Positions 25,896 to 35,203 of a DNA stretch of 43,026 bases are shown in pieces. Below the pieces are notes generated by a model. It did not search any database, was not told the DNA's origin, and saw nothing but the letters and a program-made list of their open reading frames with translations. Made by a program: the position numbers and the translations under genes. Numbering within the stretch: position 1 is the stretch's first letter; every line of letters starts with the position of its first letter. Origin of the DNA: Richelia sinica FACHB-800 (GTDB taxonomy: Bacteria > Cyanobacteriota > Cyanobacteriia > Cyanobacteriales > Nostocaceae); the NCBI RefSeq assembly GCF_014698825.1, contig NZ_JACJTT010000045.1, forward strand, positions 1 to 43,026, given 5' to 3'.

Positions 25896-26918
25896 TTACA
25901 CTGATTTTCGTCCTAAACGACAATCTTGGGGAGTGATACCAAACTTGCGTTTAAATGCAGCAGCAAAATGACTTTGGTTTGCATAACCAACCATATTGAC
26001 TACAGTTCTGACATTCTGTTTCTGTTGCTGTAACAACTTTCGAGCTATTTCTAAGCGATAGTCACGCAAATATCCAAATACTGTAGTACCAAATACTTCG
26101 CGAAAACCATACTTGAGTTTGTTGTCATTAATACCAACTTGTTTTGCTAAGTCTATTAACGAGGGTGGATGATCATAGTTGTTGGTTAAAATCTCCTTAG
26201 CTTGATAAATTTTCTCTACATCATCAGCTTTGAGATGAATTAAGGGTTGTTTGTCTTCGTCAGCTTCTATCAGTTGAACAAATTGCAAAGCTAGTAATTC
26301 TAATACCTTGCTTTCGAGATACATTCTTTGTATCATCCCTTGATATGGTGCATTGATAATTTGCTGTAACACCGTCTGCATTGGTATAGTAATCTTCCCC
26401 ACTAGATGATGGAATAGAGGCGGAGAGTCAGTTGCTAAAAAAGGCTGTAACTGCGTTGGTAGATTGTCTATTCCGTGAATGAAGGATTTGAGAAAGTCTA
26501 ATTCTATACAAATTCTTATGAGATAGATGCGATCGCCTGCAAAATATTGTTCTATTTCTTCAATATCTGGCAAGTAAAATAAGTAATGATTTCCTACTTT
26601 TTCCTGATACTGTTCCTGAACTCCAGGAACACCAGGACAAATTACACTATGATTACCTGCTAAATAAAACTTAGATGTCAGTGCGTAACCACCATAGTGA
26701 TTGATTTTACTGTTAACTTGCTGGTAGTAATGGCTATCAAAAATTTCGAGAACTAATCCCGGACGAAATTCAATTACTTGATAATAACTTTCATATAATT
26801 GATTGCGAATTCTCTCAATTCTGTCAAAACCCTGATGGTTGTCCAAAACCTCAAAGTTTTGCAGTGTATCCTGTTCAAGTTGATTAATTTGTGCTTCTGT
26901 CAGGATAGTTGTCGTCAT
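25896..26918 (-). CDS. AraC-family transcriptional regulator (PchR-like)
   Basis: A 340-residue regulator. The C-terminal 100 residues form the two-helix-turn-helix AraC domain (SLIDLAKQVGINDNKLKYGF, then VVNMVGYANQSHFAAAFKRK and FGITPQDCR). The N-terminal 230 residues are a sensing domain of the type found in PchR-like iron regulators, which bind siderophores. Its place beside siderophore-binding protein, reductase and exporter genes supports activation of the iron cluster when siderophore is present. The neighbouring 21-base direct repeat is a candidate binding site. Confidence 0.88.
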   Translation of the reverse strand: MTTTILTEAQINQLEQDTLQNFEVLDNHQGFDRIERIRNQLYESYYQVIEFRPGLVLEIFDSHYYQQVNSKINHYGGYALTSKFYLAGNHSVICPGVPGVQEQYQEKVGNHYLFYLPDIEEIEQYFAGDRIYLIRICIELDFLKSFIHGIDNLPTQLQPFLATDSPPLFHHLVGKITIPMQTVLQQIINAPYQGMIQRMYLESKVLELLALQFVQLIEADEDKQPLIHLKADDVEKIYQAKEILTNNYDHPPSLIDLAKQVGINDNKLKYGFREVFGTTVFGYLRDYRLEIARKLLQQQKQNVRTVVNMVGYANQSHFAAAFKRKFGITPQDCRLGRKSV

Positions 26919-27272
26919 ATTTCAACAGCGATTGTCATTAACAATTTGCAATTATTTCTCAATAACTAATATCAATGATCAATTTACAACAATCATGAGG
27001 AAATTAGCAACAAAAAAGCCTCTTCTAGAGGCTGATAAACAATTAAAAATTGGCAATGTATGATTTTTTAGAGTTTTTGCTGCAAATGAGCTTACCTTTG
27101 AATCTGCTGAAACTTTTCCCTGTCTACAATTCCCTGTCTTCAGCAAATCCTAATTAGATGGGAATGATAAAATTTAGCTGGCTAAGAGATTATTTATAGC
27201 TTAAACCTTAGTAATTGATGATTGGCTATGGTGTATTTGCGAATCTGCCATTACCAATCACCAACTACCACT
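26919..27272. other. Intergenic region between AraC-type gene and atp operon end
   Basis: A 354-base gap. It holds the promoter region of the AraC-type gene on neither clear consensus, and the terminator at 27012-27033. The part from 27034 to 27272 (trailer of the atp transcript) shows nothing I can name. Confidence 0.35.
27012..27033 (-). terminator. Rho-independent terminator of the atp operon
   Basis: On the minus strand AGCCTCT and AGAGGCT form a 7-bp stem around AGA, directly followed by a run of six T. It lies 240 bases after the gamma-subunit stop. Confidence 0.75.
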
Positions 27273-28220
27273 TTAATTGAGTGCTTCGGCACCACCAACA
27301 ACTTCCAAGAGTTCTTGGGTAATTGCGGCTTGACGAGCTTTGTTGTATGACAATGATAGGTTTTTAATCAATTCTCCGGCGTTATCGCTGGCGTTGCTCA
27401 TTGCAGTCATCCGTGCTGCTAGTTCACTAGCAGCTGATTCTTGCAGGGCACGTAGCAGCTGATTGCTCAGATACAAGGGCAATAAAGAATCCAGGATTTG
27501 TACTGGATCTTGCTCAAAAATCATGTCACGGGGTAAAGGACGAACTTGGCTAACCACTTTTTCCCGTTCTACTTGGAATTGACCACCACGAGTTGTCAGG
27601 CGGAAAATTTCATCGTCAGATGATTCTAATCCTTGGGGGTCAAGGGGCAGCAAAGTTTGTACCACTGGACGAGAACTTACCAAAGAGACAAATCGAGTGT
27701 AGATTAATTCGATTCTGTCTACTTTTTCCGAGAGGAAGAGGGAAAGTAGTTCGTCAGCAATTTGAGTTGCTTCAGCTGCGGTGGGGATTTGTTCTAAGCC
27801 GCTATAAGTAGCATCAATAGGTTGGTTGCGACGTTGGAAGTATTGAGTGGCTTTGCGTCCAACGATGACAAAGGTGTAGTCTACACCTTCTGCTTGTAAT
27901 TCCTTCGCACGGTTTTCGGCGCGACGGATGACGTTACTGTTGTAACCACCACACAGACCGCGATCGCCTGAAATTACCAGCAGCCCTACAGACTTAACTT
28001 CCCGCTTTTTCAACAGAGGCAGGTTGGCTTCTTCAAACCGCAGACGGGTTTGTAGACCATACAATACTTGTGCCAAGCGGTCAGCAAAGGGGCGGGTAGC
28101 AATTACCTGTTCTTGGGCGCGACGTACTCTAGCTGCTGCCACCAGCCGCATGGCTTCGGTGATTTTTTTGGTATTTTTGACCGACTGAATGCGATCGCGT
28201 ATTGCTTTGAGATTAGGCAT
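27273..28220 (-). CDS. atpG: ATP synthase F1 gamma subunit
   Basis: A 315-residue central rotor subunit; in cyanobacterial naming this is atpC. The N-terminal helix ([34 protein letters not shown]) and C-terminal helix ([18 protein letters not shown]) form the coiled-coil shaft. [16 protein letters not shown] is the conserved Rossmann-like core. The region around residues 195-230 ([19 protein letters not shown]) is the extra loop seen in photosynthetic organisms, without the two Cys that make the chloroplast subunit redox-regulated. It is the last gene of the cluster; beta and epsilon genes are not in the window. Confidence 0.97.
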   Translation of the reverse strand: MPNLKAIRDRIQSVKNTKKITEAMRLVAAARVRRAQEQVIATRPFADRLAQVLYGLQTRLRFEEANLPLLKKREVKSVGLLVISGDRGLCGGYNSNVIRRAENRAKELQAEGVDYTFVIVGRKATQYFQRRNQPIDATYSGLEQIPTAAEATQIADELLSLFLSEKVDRIELIYTRFVSLVSSRPVVQTLLPLDPQGLESSDDEIFRLTTRGGQFQVEREKVVSQVRPLPRDMIFEQDPVQILDSLLPLYLSNQLLRALQESAASELAARMTAMSNASDNAGELIKNLSLSYNKARQAAITQELLEVVGGAEALN

Positions 28221-28403
28221 GATCCGATTTCAGATTTTAGATTTTAGATTTTAGATTTGGAATTTCGGATTTTAGATTTAATCCCTTCGGGTTTGGCAGT
28301 TGCGGATGGAGAACCATTGCCTGAGGCGGACTTTCAGCAAGTGGCGTGAAAACCCCAAAACCGCCCTGCCTCTCCAAAATCCAAAATCCAAAATCCAAAA
28401 TTG
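28221..28403. repeat. Two heptanucleotide STRR arrays that pair across the gamma-alpha gap
   Basis: ATTTTAG is repeated three times from 28234, with degenerate copies to about 28279. CCAAAAT is repeated four times at 28374-28401. In the transcript (minus strand) ATTTTGG units pair with CTAAAAT units with only one G-U per heptamer. The gap between atpA and atpG can therefore fold into a long hairpin. Such STRR arrays are typical of Nostoc-type genomes. Confidence 0.7.
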
Positions 28404-29924
28404 TTACGCTGTAGCGAGGAAGGTCTTCTTGAAATCAGCTAAAGCTTCTTTCAGGGCTGCTTCTTCTGCATCACCAAGAACTTTGCTACCTTGTACTGCT
28501 TGGTAGTAGGAGTTCTTGCCGGTCTTTAAGTAATCACGCAGACCTTTGACAAAGCTAGTTACTTGGTTAACAGCAATGTCGTCTAAATAACCGTTAATAC
28601 CAGCGTAAAGAATCGCTACTTGTTCAGCAACAGAGAGGGGGTCATTTTGGGGCTGTTTCAACAGTTCCCGCAGACGCTGACCGCGTGCCAATTGGTCTTG
28701 GGTGGCTTTGTCTAAGTCAGAAGCAAATTGAGCGAAGGCTTGTAGGTCGTCAAATTGGGCCAGTTCCAGTTTAATCTTACCTGCAACTTTCTTCATGGCC
28801 TTGGTTTGCGCCGCAGAACCTACACGGGATACAGAGATACCGGGGTTTACAGCGGGACGAATACCAGAGTTAAACAGGTCAGAGGACAAGAATATCTGAC
28901 CGTCGGTAATGGAGATAACGTTGGTAGGAATGTAAGCGGAAACGTCACCAGCTTGGGTTTCGATGATAGGTAGAGCAGTCATGCTCCCTTTACCCAATTC
29001 ATCGCTTAACTTAGCTGCCCGTTCTAATAAACGAGAGTGGATGTAGAATACGTCTCCGGGATAAGCTTCCCGTCCGGGTGGACGACGCAGCAACAAGGAC
29101 ATCTGACGATAAGCTTGTGCTTGCTTGGACAAGTCATCATAAACTACTAAGGTAGCTTTGCCTTTGTACATGAAGTATTCAGCAATAGCTGCACCTGTGT
29201 AGGGAGCGAGGAATTGTAAGGTGGCGGGGTCACTGGCGTTAGCAGCAACGACAACGGTGTAATCCAGTGCGCCTTTTTCTTGTAATGTTTGGACTACGTT
29301 AGCAACGGTGGATGCTTTTTGACCAACGGCAACGTAGACGCAGACTACATCTTCACCTTTTTGGTTGATGATGGTGTCGATGGCGATCGCGGTCTTACCA
29401 GTTTGACGGTCACCAATGATCAATTCCCGTTGACCACGGCCAATGGGAATCATGGAGTCAATCGCGGTGATACCAGTCTGCATAGGTTCATGGACAGACC
29501 GACGAGCGATAATCCCAGGTGCGGGGGATTCAATCAAACGGGTTTCTGTGGTTTTGATTTCGCCTTTACCATCAATGGCCCGGCCTAAAGCATCCACAAC
29601 CCGACCGATGAGGGCTTCACCTACACCAATTTGGGCGATTCTGCCGGTAGCGGTAACGCTGCTACCTTCTTGAATATCACGGCCTTCACCCATTAACACC
29701 GCACCAACGTTGTCTTCTTCCAAGTTTTGGGCGATGCCGATTGTACCGTCTTCAAATTCTAGCAATTCCCCAGCCATAGCCTTTTCCAGACCATAGATCC
29801 GGGCAATACCGTCACCTACTTGCAAAACAGTACCAACGTTAGCAACTTTGACTTGTTGGTCATATTGCTCGATTTGTTGTTGGATAATGCTGCTGATTTC
29901 GTCAGGTCTAATTGAAATGCTCAT
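28404..29924 (-). CDS. atpA: ATP synthase F1 alpha subunit
   Basis: A 506-residue non-catalytic nucleotide-binding subunit of the F1 hexamer. It shows the P-loop [22 protein letters not shown], and [10 protein letters not shown]-like [19 protein letters not shown] with the catalytic-interface Arg. The N-terminus ([21 protein letters not shown]) is complete and the length is normal. Its gene lies between delta and gamma, as in all cyanobacterial atp clusters. Confidence 0.98.
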   Translation of the reverse strand: MSISIRPDEISSIIQQQIEQYDQQVKVANVGTVLQVGDGIARIYGLEKAMAGELLEFEDGTIGIAQNLEEDNVGAVLMGEGRDIQEGSSVTATGRIAQIGVGEALIGRVVDALGRAIDGKGEIKTTETRLIESPAPGIIARRSVHEPMQTGITAIDSMIPIGRGQRELIIGDRQTGKTAIAIDTIINQKGEDVVCVYVAVGQKASTVANVVQTLQEKGALDYTVVVAANASDPATLQFLAPYTGAAIAEYFMYKGKATLVVYDDLSKQAQAYRQMSLLLRRPPGREAYPGDVFYIHSRLLERAAKLSDELGKGSMTALPIIETQAGDVSAYIPTNVISITDGQIFLSSDLFNSGIRPAVNPGISVSRVGSAAQTKAMKKVAGKIKLELAQFDDLQAFAQFASDLDKATQDQLARGQRLRELLKQPQNDPLSVAEQVAILYAGINGYLDDIAVNQVTSFVKGLRDYLKTGKNSYYQAVQGSKVLGDAEEAALKEALADFKKTFLATA

Positions 29925-30113
29925 GTGTCTATCTTGTTTCTTGCGAGTCCGAAGAAGAGAGTAATTTAGTTAGGAGTTAAGAGGTCTGAGTTACGAATTC
30001 AAAGTTAAGAATGATGCAGTTAGAAATGCAAAAGTTAAAAATCAAAATAAATTTACTTTGTGCTTAACTTCTAACTTCTAACTCCTAACTTCTAGCTCCT
30101 AACTCCTAAATTT
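29925..30113. repeat. Heptanucleotide STRR (CTAACTY) in the delta-alpha gap
   Basis: From about 30064 to 30112 CTAACTT/CTAACTC units recur about six times with few changes. A short complementary stretch (AGTTAGGAGTTAAGAG, about 29968-29983) occurs at the other end of the gap, so the transcript can fold back. The 189-base spacer is unusually long for an atp operon. Confidence 0.65.
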
Positions 30114-30668
30114 TTAGCCACTAGTTAAGCGCAAGGAAAGGCGACGCAGTTGACCCCGTAAACTGGCATCAATTACCTGCGAACCTACTTTAATAATCAC
30201 CCCACCAATGAGTTCGCGGTCGATCTTTGTGTCTAGTTCTACCTGACGAGCTTTGGTGAGTGCGATGACCTTCTGGATGACTGACTGCTGTTGCTCTTGT
30301 GTTAGGGGAACAGCAGAAATTACTTCTGCCAATACGGTTTGATTCAGTTGCCGCAATAGGGCTAAGTACTGCTGCAAGATTGATTCCAGAAACACAATCC
30401 GCCTTCTGTCTACTAGCAACAGCAGAAAATTGCGTAGGTAGGGGTTAGAACTTTCACCCAGTATTTGTCTGATAACTGCTTTTTTGTTATCAGCCTGAAT
30501 AAAGGGGTTGCTGATAAAGTTCTGGAATTGGCTGTTTTCTGAGAGCAAACTCAGCAAAGACCGCGCATCCTCACCAAACTCTTCTGTCAAGTTGTGGGAT
30601 TGCGCGATAGACATTAGTGCCTGTGCATAAGGCTGGGCTACTTCGGCTGTTGCCATGTCGCTTTTCAT
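30114..30668 (-). CDS. atpH: ATP synthase F1 delta subunit
   Basis: A 184-residue subunit (atpD in cyanobacterial naming) that joins the top of F1 to the peripheral stalk. Conserved features are VAQPYAQALMSIAQ near the start and the C-terminal IGGVIIKVGSQVIDASLRGQLRRL. The ATG at 30668 is preceded by GGAGG at good spacing and overlaps the stop of the b-subunit gene by one base (TAATG). An internal ATG at 30656 is an alternative. Confidence 0.96.
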   Translation of the reverse strand: MKSDMATAEVAQPYAQALMSIAQSHNLTEEFGEDARSLLSLLSENSQFQNFISNPFIQADNKKAVIRQILGESSNPYLRNFLLLLVDRRRIVFLESILQQYLALLRQLNQTVLAEVISAVPLTQEQQQSVIQKVIALTKARQVELDTKIDRELIGGVIIKVGSQVIDASLRGQLRRLSLRLTSG

Positions 30669-31240
30669 TAGCTTCCTCCCACCAGCTGCGCGATGCTGCG
30701 ATCAATTAGTATTTGTTGAGCATCATCGGCAATGCCTGTTTGAAGTTGGGACTCCACTTTTTGCAATGCCAGTGCTACTACCTGCTCCCGCAGTTGGGCG
30801 ATCGCTCGCTCTCTTTCGTTATTTAGATCAGCAGCAGCTGTTTCTTTCAAGCGTTCTACATCCGCAGTCGCCTTCGCCAAAATTGCTTCTTTTGCTGCTT
30901 GGGCATTTTCTTCAGCAGCTTGGCGAATTCTCTGTGCCTCTGCTTGAGCTTGGGTCAGCTGCTCCTGGGCTTGATTCAAGGCTACCTGTGCCTCTCGCAA
31001 GCGACCTTCTGCGTCCTGAATGGCGCTTTCAATGTTTGAGCGGCGCTCGTTCAGGATGTTAGTTAAAACTTTACGTCCAAAGTAGAATAGTATGCCAATC
31101 AGAATCGCCAGGTTAATGAGATTGGTTTCTAAAATGTCTAGGTTTAGACCAAAACCACCTTCTGCTGCGCCTTCTGCCAATTCAGAGTGAACAGCGTTCG
31201 CTTCTGCGGCAAGTAATAAGAAGTTGCCCATGATACCCAT
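30668..31240 (-). CDS. atpF: ATP synthase F0 b subunit
   Basis: A 190-residue peripheral-stalk protein with one N-terminal membrane helix ([20 protein letters not shown]) and a long Ala/Glu/Gln-rich coiled coil to the end. It pairs with the b' subunit encoded next to it, an arrangement of photosynthetic bacteria and chloroplasts. An ATG at 31231 is an alternative start. Confidence 0.95.
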   Translation of the reverse strand: MGIMGNFLLLAAEANAVHSELAEGAAEGGFGLNLDILETNLINLAILIGILFYFGRKVLTNILNERRSNIESAIQDAEGRLREAQVALNQAQEQLTQAQAEAQRIRQAAEENAQAAKEAILAKATADVERLKETAAADLNNERERAIAQLREQVVALALQKVESQLQTGIADDAQQILIDRSIAQLVGGS

Positions 31241-31379
31241 CTACAAGTGCGCTGCTCGCTTGGTAATACGTTAATTTTTCCCAACATGGGAAAATGTGCC
31301 TTCAACGCTCCCAGGCTGATGCCTTTTGACGTTGATGCTTTGAGTGAAACAATTTGTAGAGCTAACTAATGAGGTTGCT

Positions 31380-31811
31380 CTATTTAACCAAAGCTAGCCC
31401 CAATAGTTTCTCAAGAATTTGCCGGCTGAGGCTATCAACTTCTTGCTCTAGGGACTGCATTGCTTGACGCTTTTGCTGCTCAATTTCCCGAGCAGCTTGT
31501 TCTCTTTGAGTTTGAGCTTCCTTTTGTGCTTCGGCAATTTTCTCAGATGTAATTTTCTTAGCTTCAACCTGAGCCTTTTCCATCAGCACTTGAGACTGCT
31601 TGCGAGCTTCTGCCAGTTGCTGCTCATATTCTTGAGCTAAACGTTCAGCTTTAGCCAGGCGTTCACGGGCTTCAAGGCTATTGGTTCGGATGTAATTATC
31701 GCGATCGTCCAGTACCTTGGTCAGAGGCTTATAGAAAATTACATTCAACAAAGCTGCCAATAGCAGGAACTGCAATGCCATCAAGGGCAAGGTAGCATCG
31801 AAATCAAACAT
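31380..31811 (-). CDS. atpF2: ATP synthase F0 b' subunit
   Basis: About 143 residues from the ATG at 31811 ([15 protein letters not shown]), which is preceded by GGAG at good spacing; an upstream start at 31838 would add nine unlikely residues. One membrane helix ([18 protein letters not shown]) is followed by a charged coiled coil ([20 protein letters not shown]). It forms the peripheral stalk with b. It is named atpG in cyanobacterial usage. Confidence 0.95.
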   Translation of the reverse strand: MFDFDATLPLMALQFLLLAALLNVIFYKPLTKVLDDRDNYIRTNSLEARERLAKAERLAQEYEQQLAEARKQSQVLMEKAQVEAKKITSEKIAEAQKEAQTQREQAAREIEQQKRQAMQSLEQEVDSLSRQILEKLLGLALVK

Positions 31812-31945
31812 TTCTCTCCTCTTTGGCTGGAATAGCAACTTTCTTGGCTAGCGATATTATCCAGCCCTTCATAATTTTTAGAGACCCTATAGCCAACCAG
31901 GGTCAACTTACTTCACAACGATTCCAAATGCCAAGAATTGCTAGT

Positions 31946-32003
31946 TGTAGAGGCGTGCAGATGTCTAGCAATAAGCTGCTAGACAAGCAATCACGTCTCT
32001 ACA
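31946..32003. repeat. Two-level hairpin element between c and b' genes
   Basis: Outer arms TGTAGAGGCGTG and CACGTCTCTACA pair with one G-U. Inside, GTCTAGCA and TGCTAGAC form a perfect 8-bp stem around ATAAGC. Related GTAGAGACG hairpins are dispersed in Nostoc-type genomes, so this is probably a small MITE-like insertion in the operon. Confidence 0.6.
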
Positions 32004-32023
32004 CTAACAAATATTTTTAGGTC

Positions 32024-32311
<288 letters not shown>

Positions 32312-32416
32312 TTAACTACTAGAGACGTGTTTTTCACGCTGCACCGAGTTCTCAGATCGCTGTTGCGACTTTGTGAGCGAAGATGCTCGTCGGAACTGTG
32401 CTATCAACTGAGGGCT

Positions 32417-33178
32417 TTAATGCTCCTCATGCTCTTCTCCACCATGTCCCTCCATCGCCTCATGAATATATGCCCCGGCTAGGGTAGCAAACACAAGAGC
32501 TTGAATGGCGCTAGTGAATAAACCCAAAGCCATTACAGGGAGAGGGATAAATAGAGGAACCAGCAGAACCAATACCGCTACCACTAATTCATCCGCCAAG
32601 ATATTCCCGAATAGACGGAAGCTTAGGGAGAGGGGCTTGGTAAAGTCTTCCAGAATAGCGATTGGCAACAATACAGGTGTTGGCTCTATATATTTCTTAA
32701 AGTAACCTAACCCCCGCTTGCTAAACCCTGCGTAAAAATACGCTAAGGAGGTTAACAAGGCCAATGCTACAGTCGTATTGATGTCGTTAGTGGGGGCTGC
32801 TAATTCGCCAGATGGGAGCTTAATCAGCTTCCAAGGAATCAGAGCGCCTGACCAATTCGATACGAAGATGAACAAAAATAATGTGCCGATAAATGGCACC
32901 CAAGGGCGGTACTCTTTCTCACCCAGCTGGTTTTTAGCTAAATCCCGAATAAATTCTAGGGCATATTCCATCAAATTTTGGATGCCGCTGGGGATTCTTT
33001 GACTGCTTTTAGTCGCTGCTAGTGAAGCCAAAACTAGAATGGCAATCACAAACCATGAGGTGAGAAAAACTTGCCCATGTATTTTCAGATTGCCCAATTG
33101 CCAGTAGAAATGATGACCTACTTCCAATTCGGCAAGGGGAAAAGAATTAAAGGCGTGTAAGAAACTAAGCATTTGCAT
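32417..33178 (-). CDS. atpB: ATP synthase F0 a subunit
   Basis: A 253-residue membrane protein (atpI in cyanobacterial naming) that forms the proton half-channels. The key Arg lies in [20 protein letters not shown], and the last helices read [25 protein letters not shown]. An ATG at 33172 is an alternative start two codons in. A 147-base spacer with no gene separates it from the c-subunit gene. Confidence 0.97.
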   Translation of the reverse strand: MQMLSFLHAFNSFPLAELEVGHHFYWQLGNLKIHGQVFLTSWFVIAILVLASLAATKSSQRIPSGIQNLMEYALEFIRDLAKNQLGEKEYRPWVPFIGTLFLFIFVSNWSGALIPWKLIKLPSGELAAPTNDINTTVALALLTSLAYFYAGFSKRGLGYFKKYIEPTPVLLPIAILEDFTKPLSLSFRLFGNILADELVVAVLVLLVPLFIPLPVMALGLFTSAIQALVFATLAGAYIHEAMEGHGGEEHEEH

Positions 33179-33238
33179 TCTTCAAACATTTTCCCCAAAA
33201 AGCGAGGATTGGAGGATTGTCTTTGTGAGCCTGACGGT

Positions 33239-33682
33239 TTACGAATCAGGAATGAAGACAGTTTGCAACATATAGACGATGAGCGTCGCTTTGTAAGTTA
33301 GAAATCCCAAGAATATGGGCAGAATTTGTAGATCGTGCCATTGAGTTGCTACAACAATCAACCCAATGAACAGAGCAAAGCGATTTTTGCTCAGACGCTT
33401 TTTCTCACCACCGAGCCGCTCAACGTCTTTGGCTAGCATCTTTAAGTAAACCACACCAGCACACGCCCCAATTAAATAATTAAGAGCTATGTTCAAGGAA
33501 TAAACAATCCACACAGAGATAAAAATAATCCCCGTCAAGACAAGTGTGATTACCAAAAGCTTCTGGTAGAGTTGATAAAACTCCTGCATAGAAGTTTTGA
33601 CTGGTTCTGTGTCCTCAAAACCAGGTTGAGCATCTTGTCGTGTTGTCGGTGTGGGGTCAATTGATTCGTCTGACAAGCTCAC
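33239..33682 (-). CDS. atp1: ATP synthase subunit I (Atp1)
   Basis: A 147-residue protein with four predicted membrane segments and the promoter-proximal place typical of the small AtpI/gene 1 product, thought to help assemble the c-ring. The start is a GTG at 33682 without a strong ribosome site; an ATG at residue 32 ([16 protein letters not shown]) is an alternative. Sequence conservation in this family is low, so position is the main evidence. Confidence 0.85.
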   Translation of the reverse strand: MSLSDESIDPTPTTRQDAQPGFEDTEPVKTSMQEFYQLYQKLLVITLVLTGIIFISVWIVYSLNIALNYLIGACAGVVYLKMLAKDVERLGGEKKRLSKNRFALFIGLIVVATQWHDLQILPIFLGFLTYKATLIVYMLQTVFIPDS

Positions 33683-33864
33683 GGGACTTGAAACCAGTAC
33701 AGCTAACTATGATGACTGCACATTCAGTCAGCTGAATCATATCACGATCTGGTAACAATACTTTAGAAAAAAACAATTAACTTATTTTGGGAATGCTTAT
33801 TTCTCGTTTGTCCTTGATCAATTCTTGCTTTGCTCCCTGGCTTCTTCAACTGTTATCCGATTCT

Positions 33865-33998
33865 TTAAGGCCCCTCGCTGGCTGTTAATAAAACTATTTA
33901 TTGATTTAGCAGTCATTTAACTTCGTTTAAGTCTAGCCTGACTTGGGCTAGAATGTTGGCCAATGTGGCTGCACGATGGAATTTTTTCATGAACACAA
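33865..33998 (-). pseudogene. Decayed 3' end of a second methyltransferase gene
   Basis: Read on the minus strand, this piece is colinear with the last 35 codons of the intact methyltransferase at 35204-36391. It gives ATLANILAQVRLDLNEVK, a stop, LLNQ, a stop, IVLLTASEGP and a final TAA. The intact gene has ATVANILEQVELSLDGVR, QLLKQQ and LLLLTPSERV with TAA at the same place. About half of the residues are shared and two internal stops are present. The rest of the paralogue is missing; the nuclease/PIN genes occupy its place. Confidence 0.8.
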
Positions 33999-34011
33999 GT
34001 TCGGTATTGCT

Positions 34012-34479
34012 ATGAAAACATCACATCCAGATATTATCGTCACTAGCCCAGATGGAGAATATTTGATGATTGTTGAAGTAAAACTCAATAATGTCAGTAT
34101 CCATAATCAAAATGCTATTGAACAGCTTAAACGCTCAATGATTGAATTTGGTTGCTCCCTTGGGTTACTGGTAGCAGGAGAGCGTGTTACTGTTTTGCGC
34201 GATTCTTTTGATGACTCTCATGGTTCATCAATTCACGTAGTTGGTGAAGCTAAACTGCCAAATTTTTTGTTACCACCAGCAGATGAGCTATGGAAGGAAA
34301 ATCCTTACCTTGAGTTTGAATCAAGAGTTCAGCGATGGCTAGAGAAATTAAAACTTGAGACAAGTATAGACAGTTTACCAGATGATTTGAGAAATTTGTT
34401 TGGTGGCTGGATAATCAATCTTCTGCAACTTGGTGAAATCAGGGCAGCAGGACCAAGGTGGAGTAAAGTTACAACATGA
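34012..34479 (+). CDS. PD-(D/E)XK-like nuclease-fold protein of a two-gene module
   Basis: About 155 residues from the ATG at 34012. An ATG at 33976 would add 12 residues, but those codons overlap the antisense of the decayed methyltransferase remnant, so the later start is preferred. The N-terminal segment HPDIIVTSPDGEYLMIVEVKL has the D...ExK arrangement of PD-(D/E)XK nucleases. Next comes an alpha/beta part (IEQLKRSMIEFGCSLGLLVAGERVTVLRD). It overlaps the PIN-like gene by four bases, so the two are coupled. The fold call rests on this motif only. A role in defence or as one half of a toxin-antitoxin pair is inferred. Confidence 0.6.
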   Translation: MKTSHPDIIVTSPDGEYLMIVEVKLNNVSIHNQNAIEQLKRSMIEFGCSLGLLVAGERVTVLRDSFDDSHGSSIHVVGEAKLPNFLLPPADELWKENPYLEFESRVQRWLEKLKLETSIDSLPDDLRNLFGGWIINLLQLGEIRAAGPRWSKVTT

Positions 34480-35147
34480 AGCCCCAAGCGGTTTTTGTCG
34501 AAACAAACTGGGTAGTAGATATTGTTGCACCTGCACATTTACAGAGTCCACAAGCGGCTCAATTGCTTGCACGTGCCGAAGCTGGAGAGTTTGAGTTACA
34601 TCTACCTGCTATCTGTATAACTGAAGCACGGGAAACCATACCCCGAAGATTTACTCCTCGTTCTCGCTCTGAAGATTTACGTAAATTTGTCAGATGGGCA
34701 AAGAATGAAGGGAGAATATCTAGAGAAGATGCTAATGCAGCGTTTCGAGTTTTTGATCAGTTTGATGGATTGGTTGCAAATGAATTAACAAAAGTTCCAG
34801 AAAGACTGAGAGAATTAGCCCAGCATCTACATTTGAAGGTTTTTCCTCTTTCTGAGTCTATGTTAGAAAGGCAAGTGTCTATTGGTGCAATGGATACTTT
34901 ATTAAAACCTTATGATATGGCTGTATTGGGAGCAATCCTTGTTAGGGCTGAGGATTTGCAACAACAAGGATTTTCATGGGTGGGTTTCTGTGAATTAGAT
35001 TCCGATCTTCAACCTTGGGATAAAAATGGTGTATTAAAACCTATTCTCAGTGATCTCTACAATGCTTCTCAAATATGGGTATATCGAGATTTCCTGGTGG
35101 AAGATGTGGATGAAAGTGAGTTGTGTGAGCGTTTTCGTCAGGTCTAG
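34476..35147 (+). CDS. PIN-like domain protein of a two-gene module
   Basis: A 223-residue protein. AVFVETNWVVDIVAP at the start, an internal acidic site (CITEARETI) and KPYDMAVLGAILVRAEDL near residue 145 fit the PIN RNase pattern with its spaced acidic residues, although the first Asp of the usual xDTN start is Glu (VETN). PIN proteins are typically toxins that cut RNA. The usual partner is a small DNA-binding antitoxin, whereas here the coupled partner looks nuclease-like. It converges with the methyltransferase gene across a hairpin. Confidence 0.65.
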   Translation: MKPQAVFVETNWVVDIVAPAHLQSPQAAQLLARAEAGEFELHLPAICITEARETIPRRFTPRSRSEDLRKFVRWAKNEGRISREDANAAFRVFDQFDGLVANELTKVPERLRELAQHLHLKVFPLSESMLERQVSIGAMDTLLKPYDMAVLGAILVRAEDLQQQGFSWVGFCELDSDLQPWDKNGVLKPILSDLYNASQIWVYRDFLVEDVDESELCERFRQV

Positions 35148-35152
35148 AAGGG

Positions 35153-35198
35153 AGGGTGTAGGAGTGAGTTTTAAAAGAATTACTCTAACCCACACCCT
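35153..35198. terminator. Terminator hairpin between convergent PIN-like and methyltransferase genes
   Basis: AGGGTGT (35153-35159) pairs with ACACCCT (35192-35198). A further inner GAGT/ACTC pairing extends it. It fits the 56-base gap between the two stops. Confidence 0.45.
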
Positions 35199-35203
35199 AA
35201 CAT

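Noticed and set aside
28234-28401. CRISPR-like array from the regular repeats
   Set aside because: The repeats are adjacent 7-mers without spacers, typical of STRR, and no cas gene is present.
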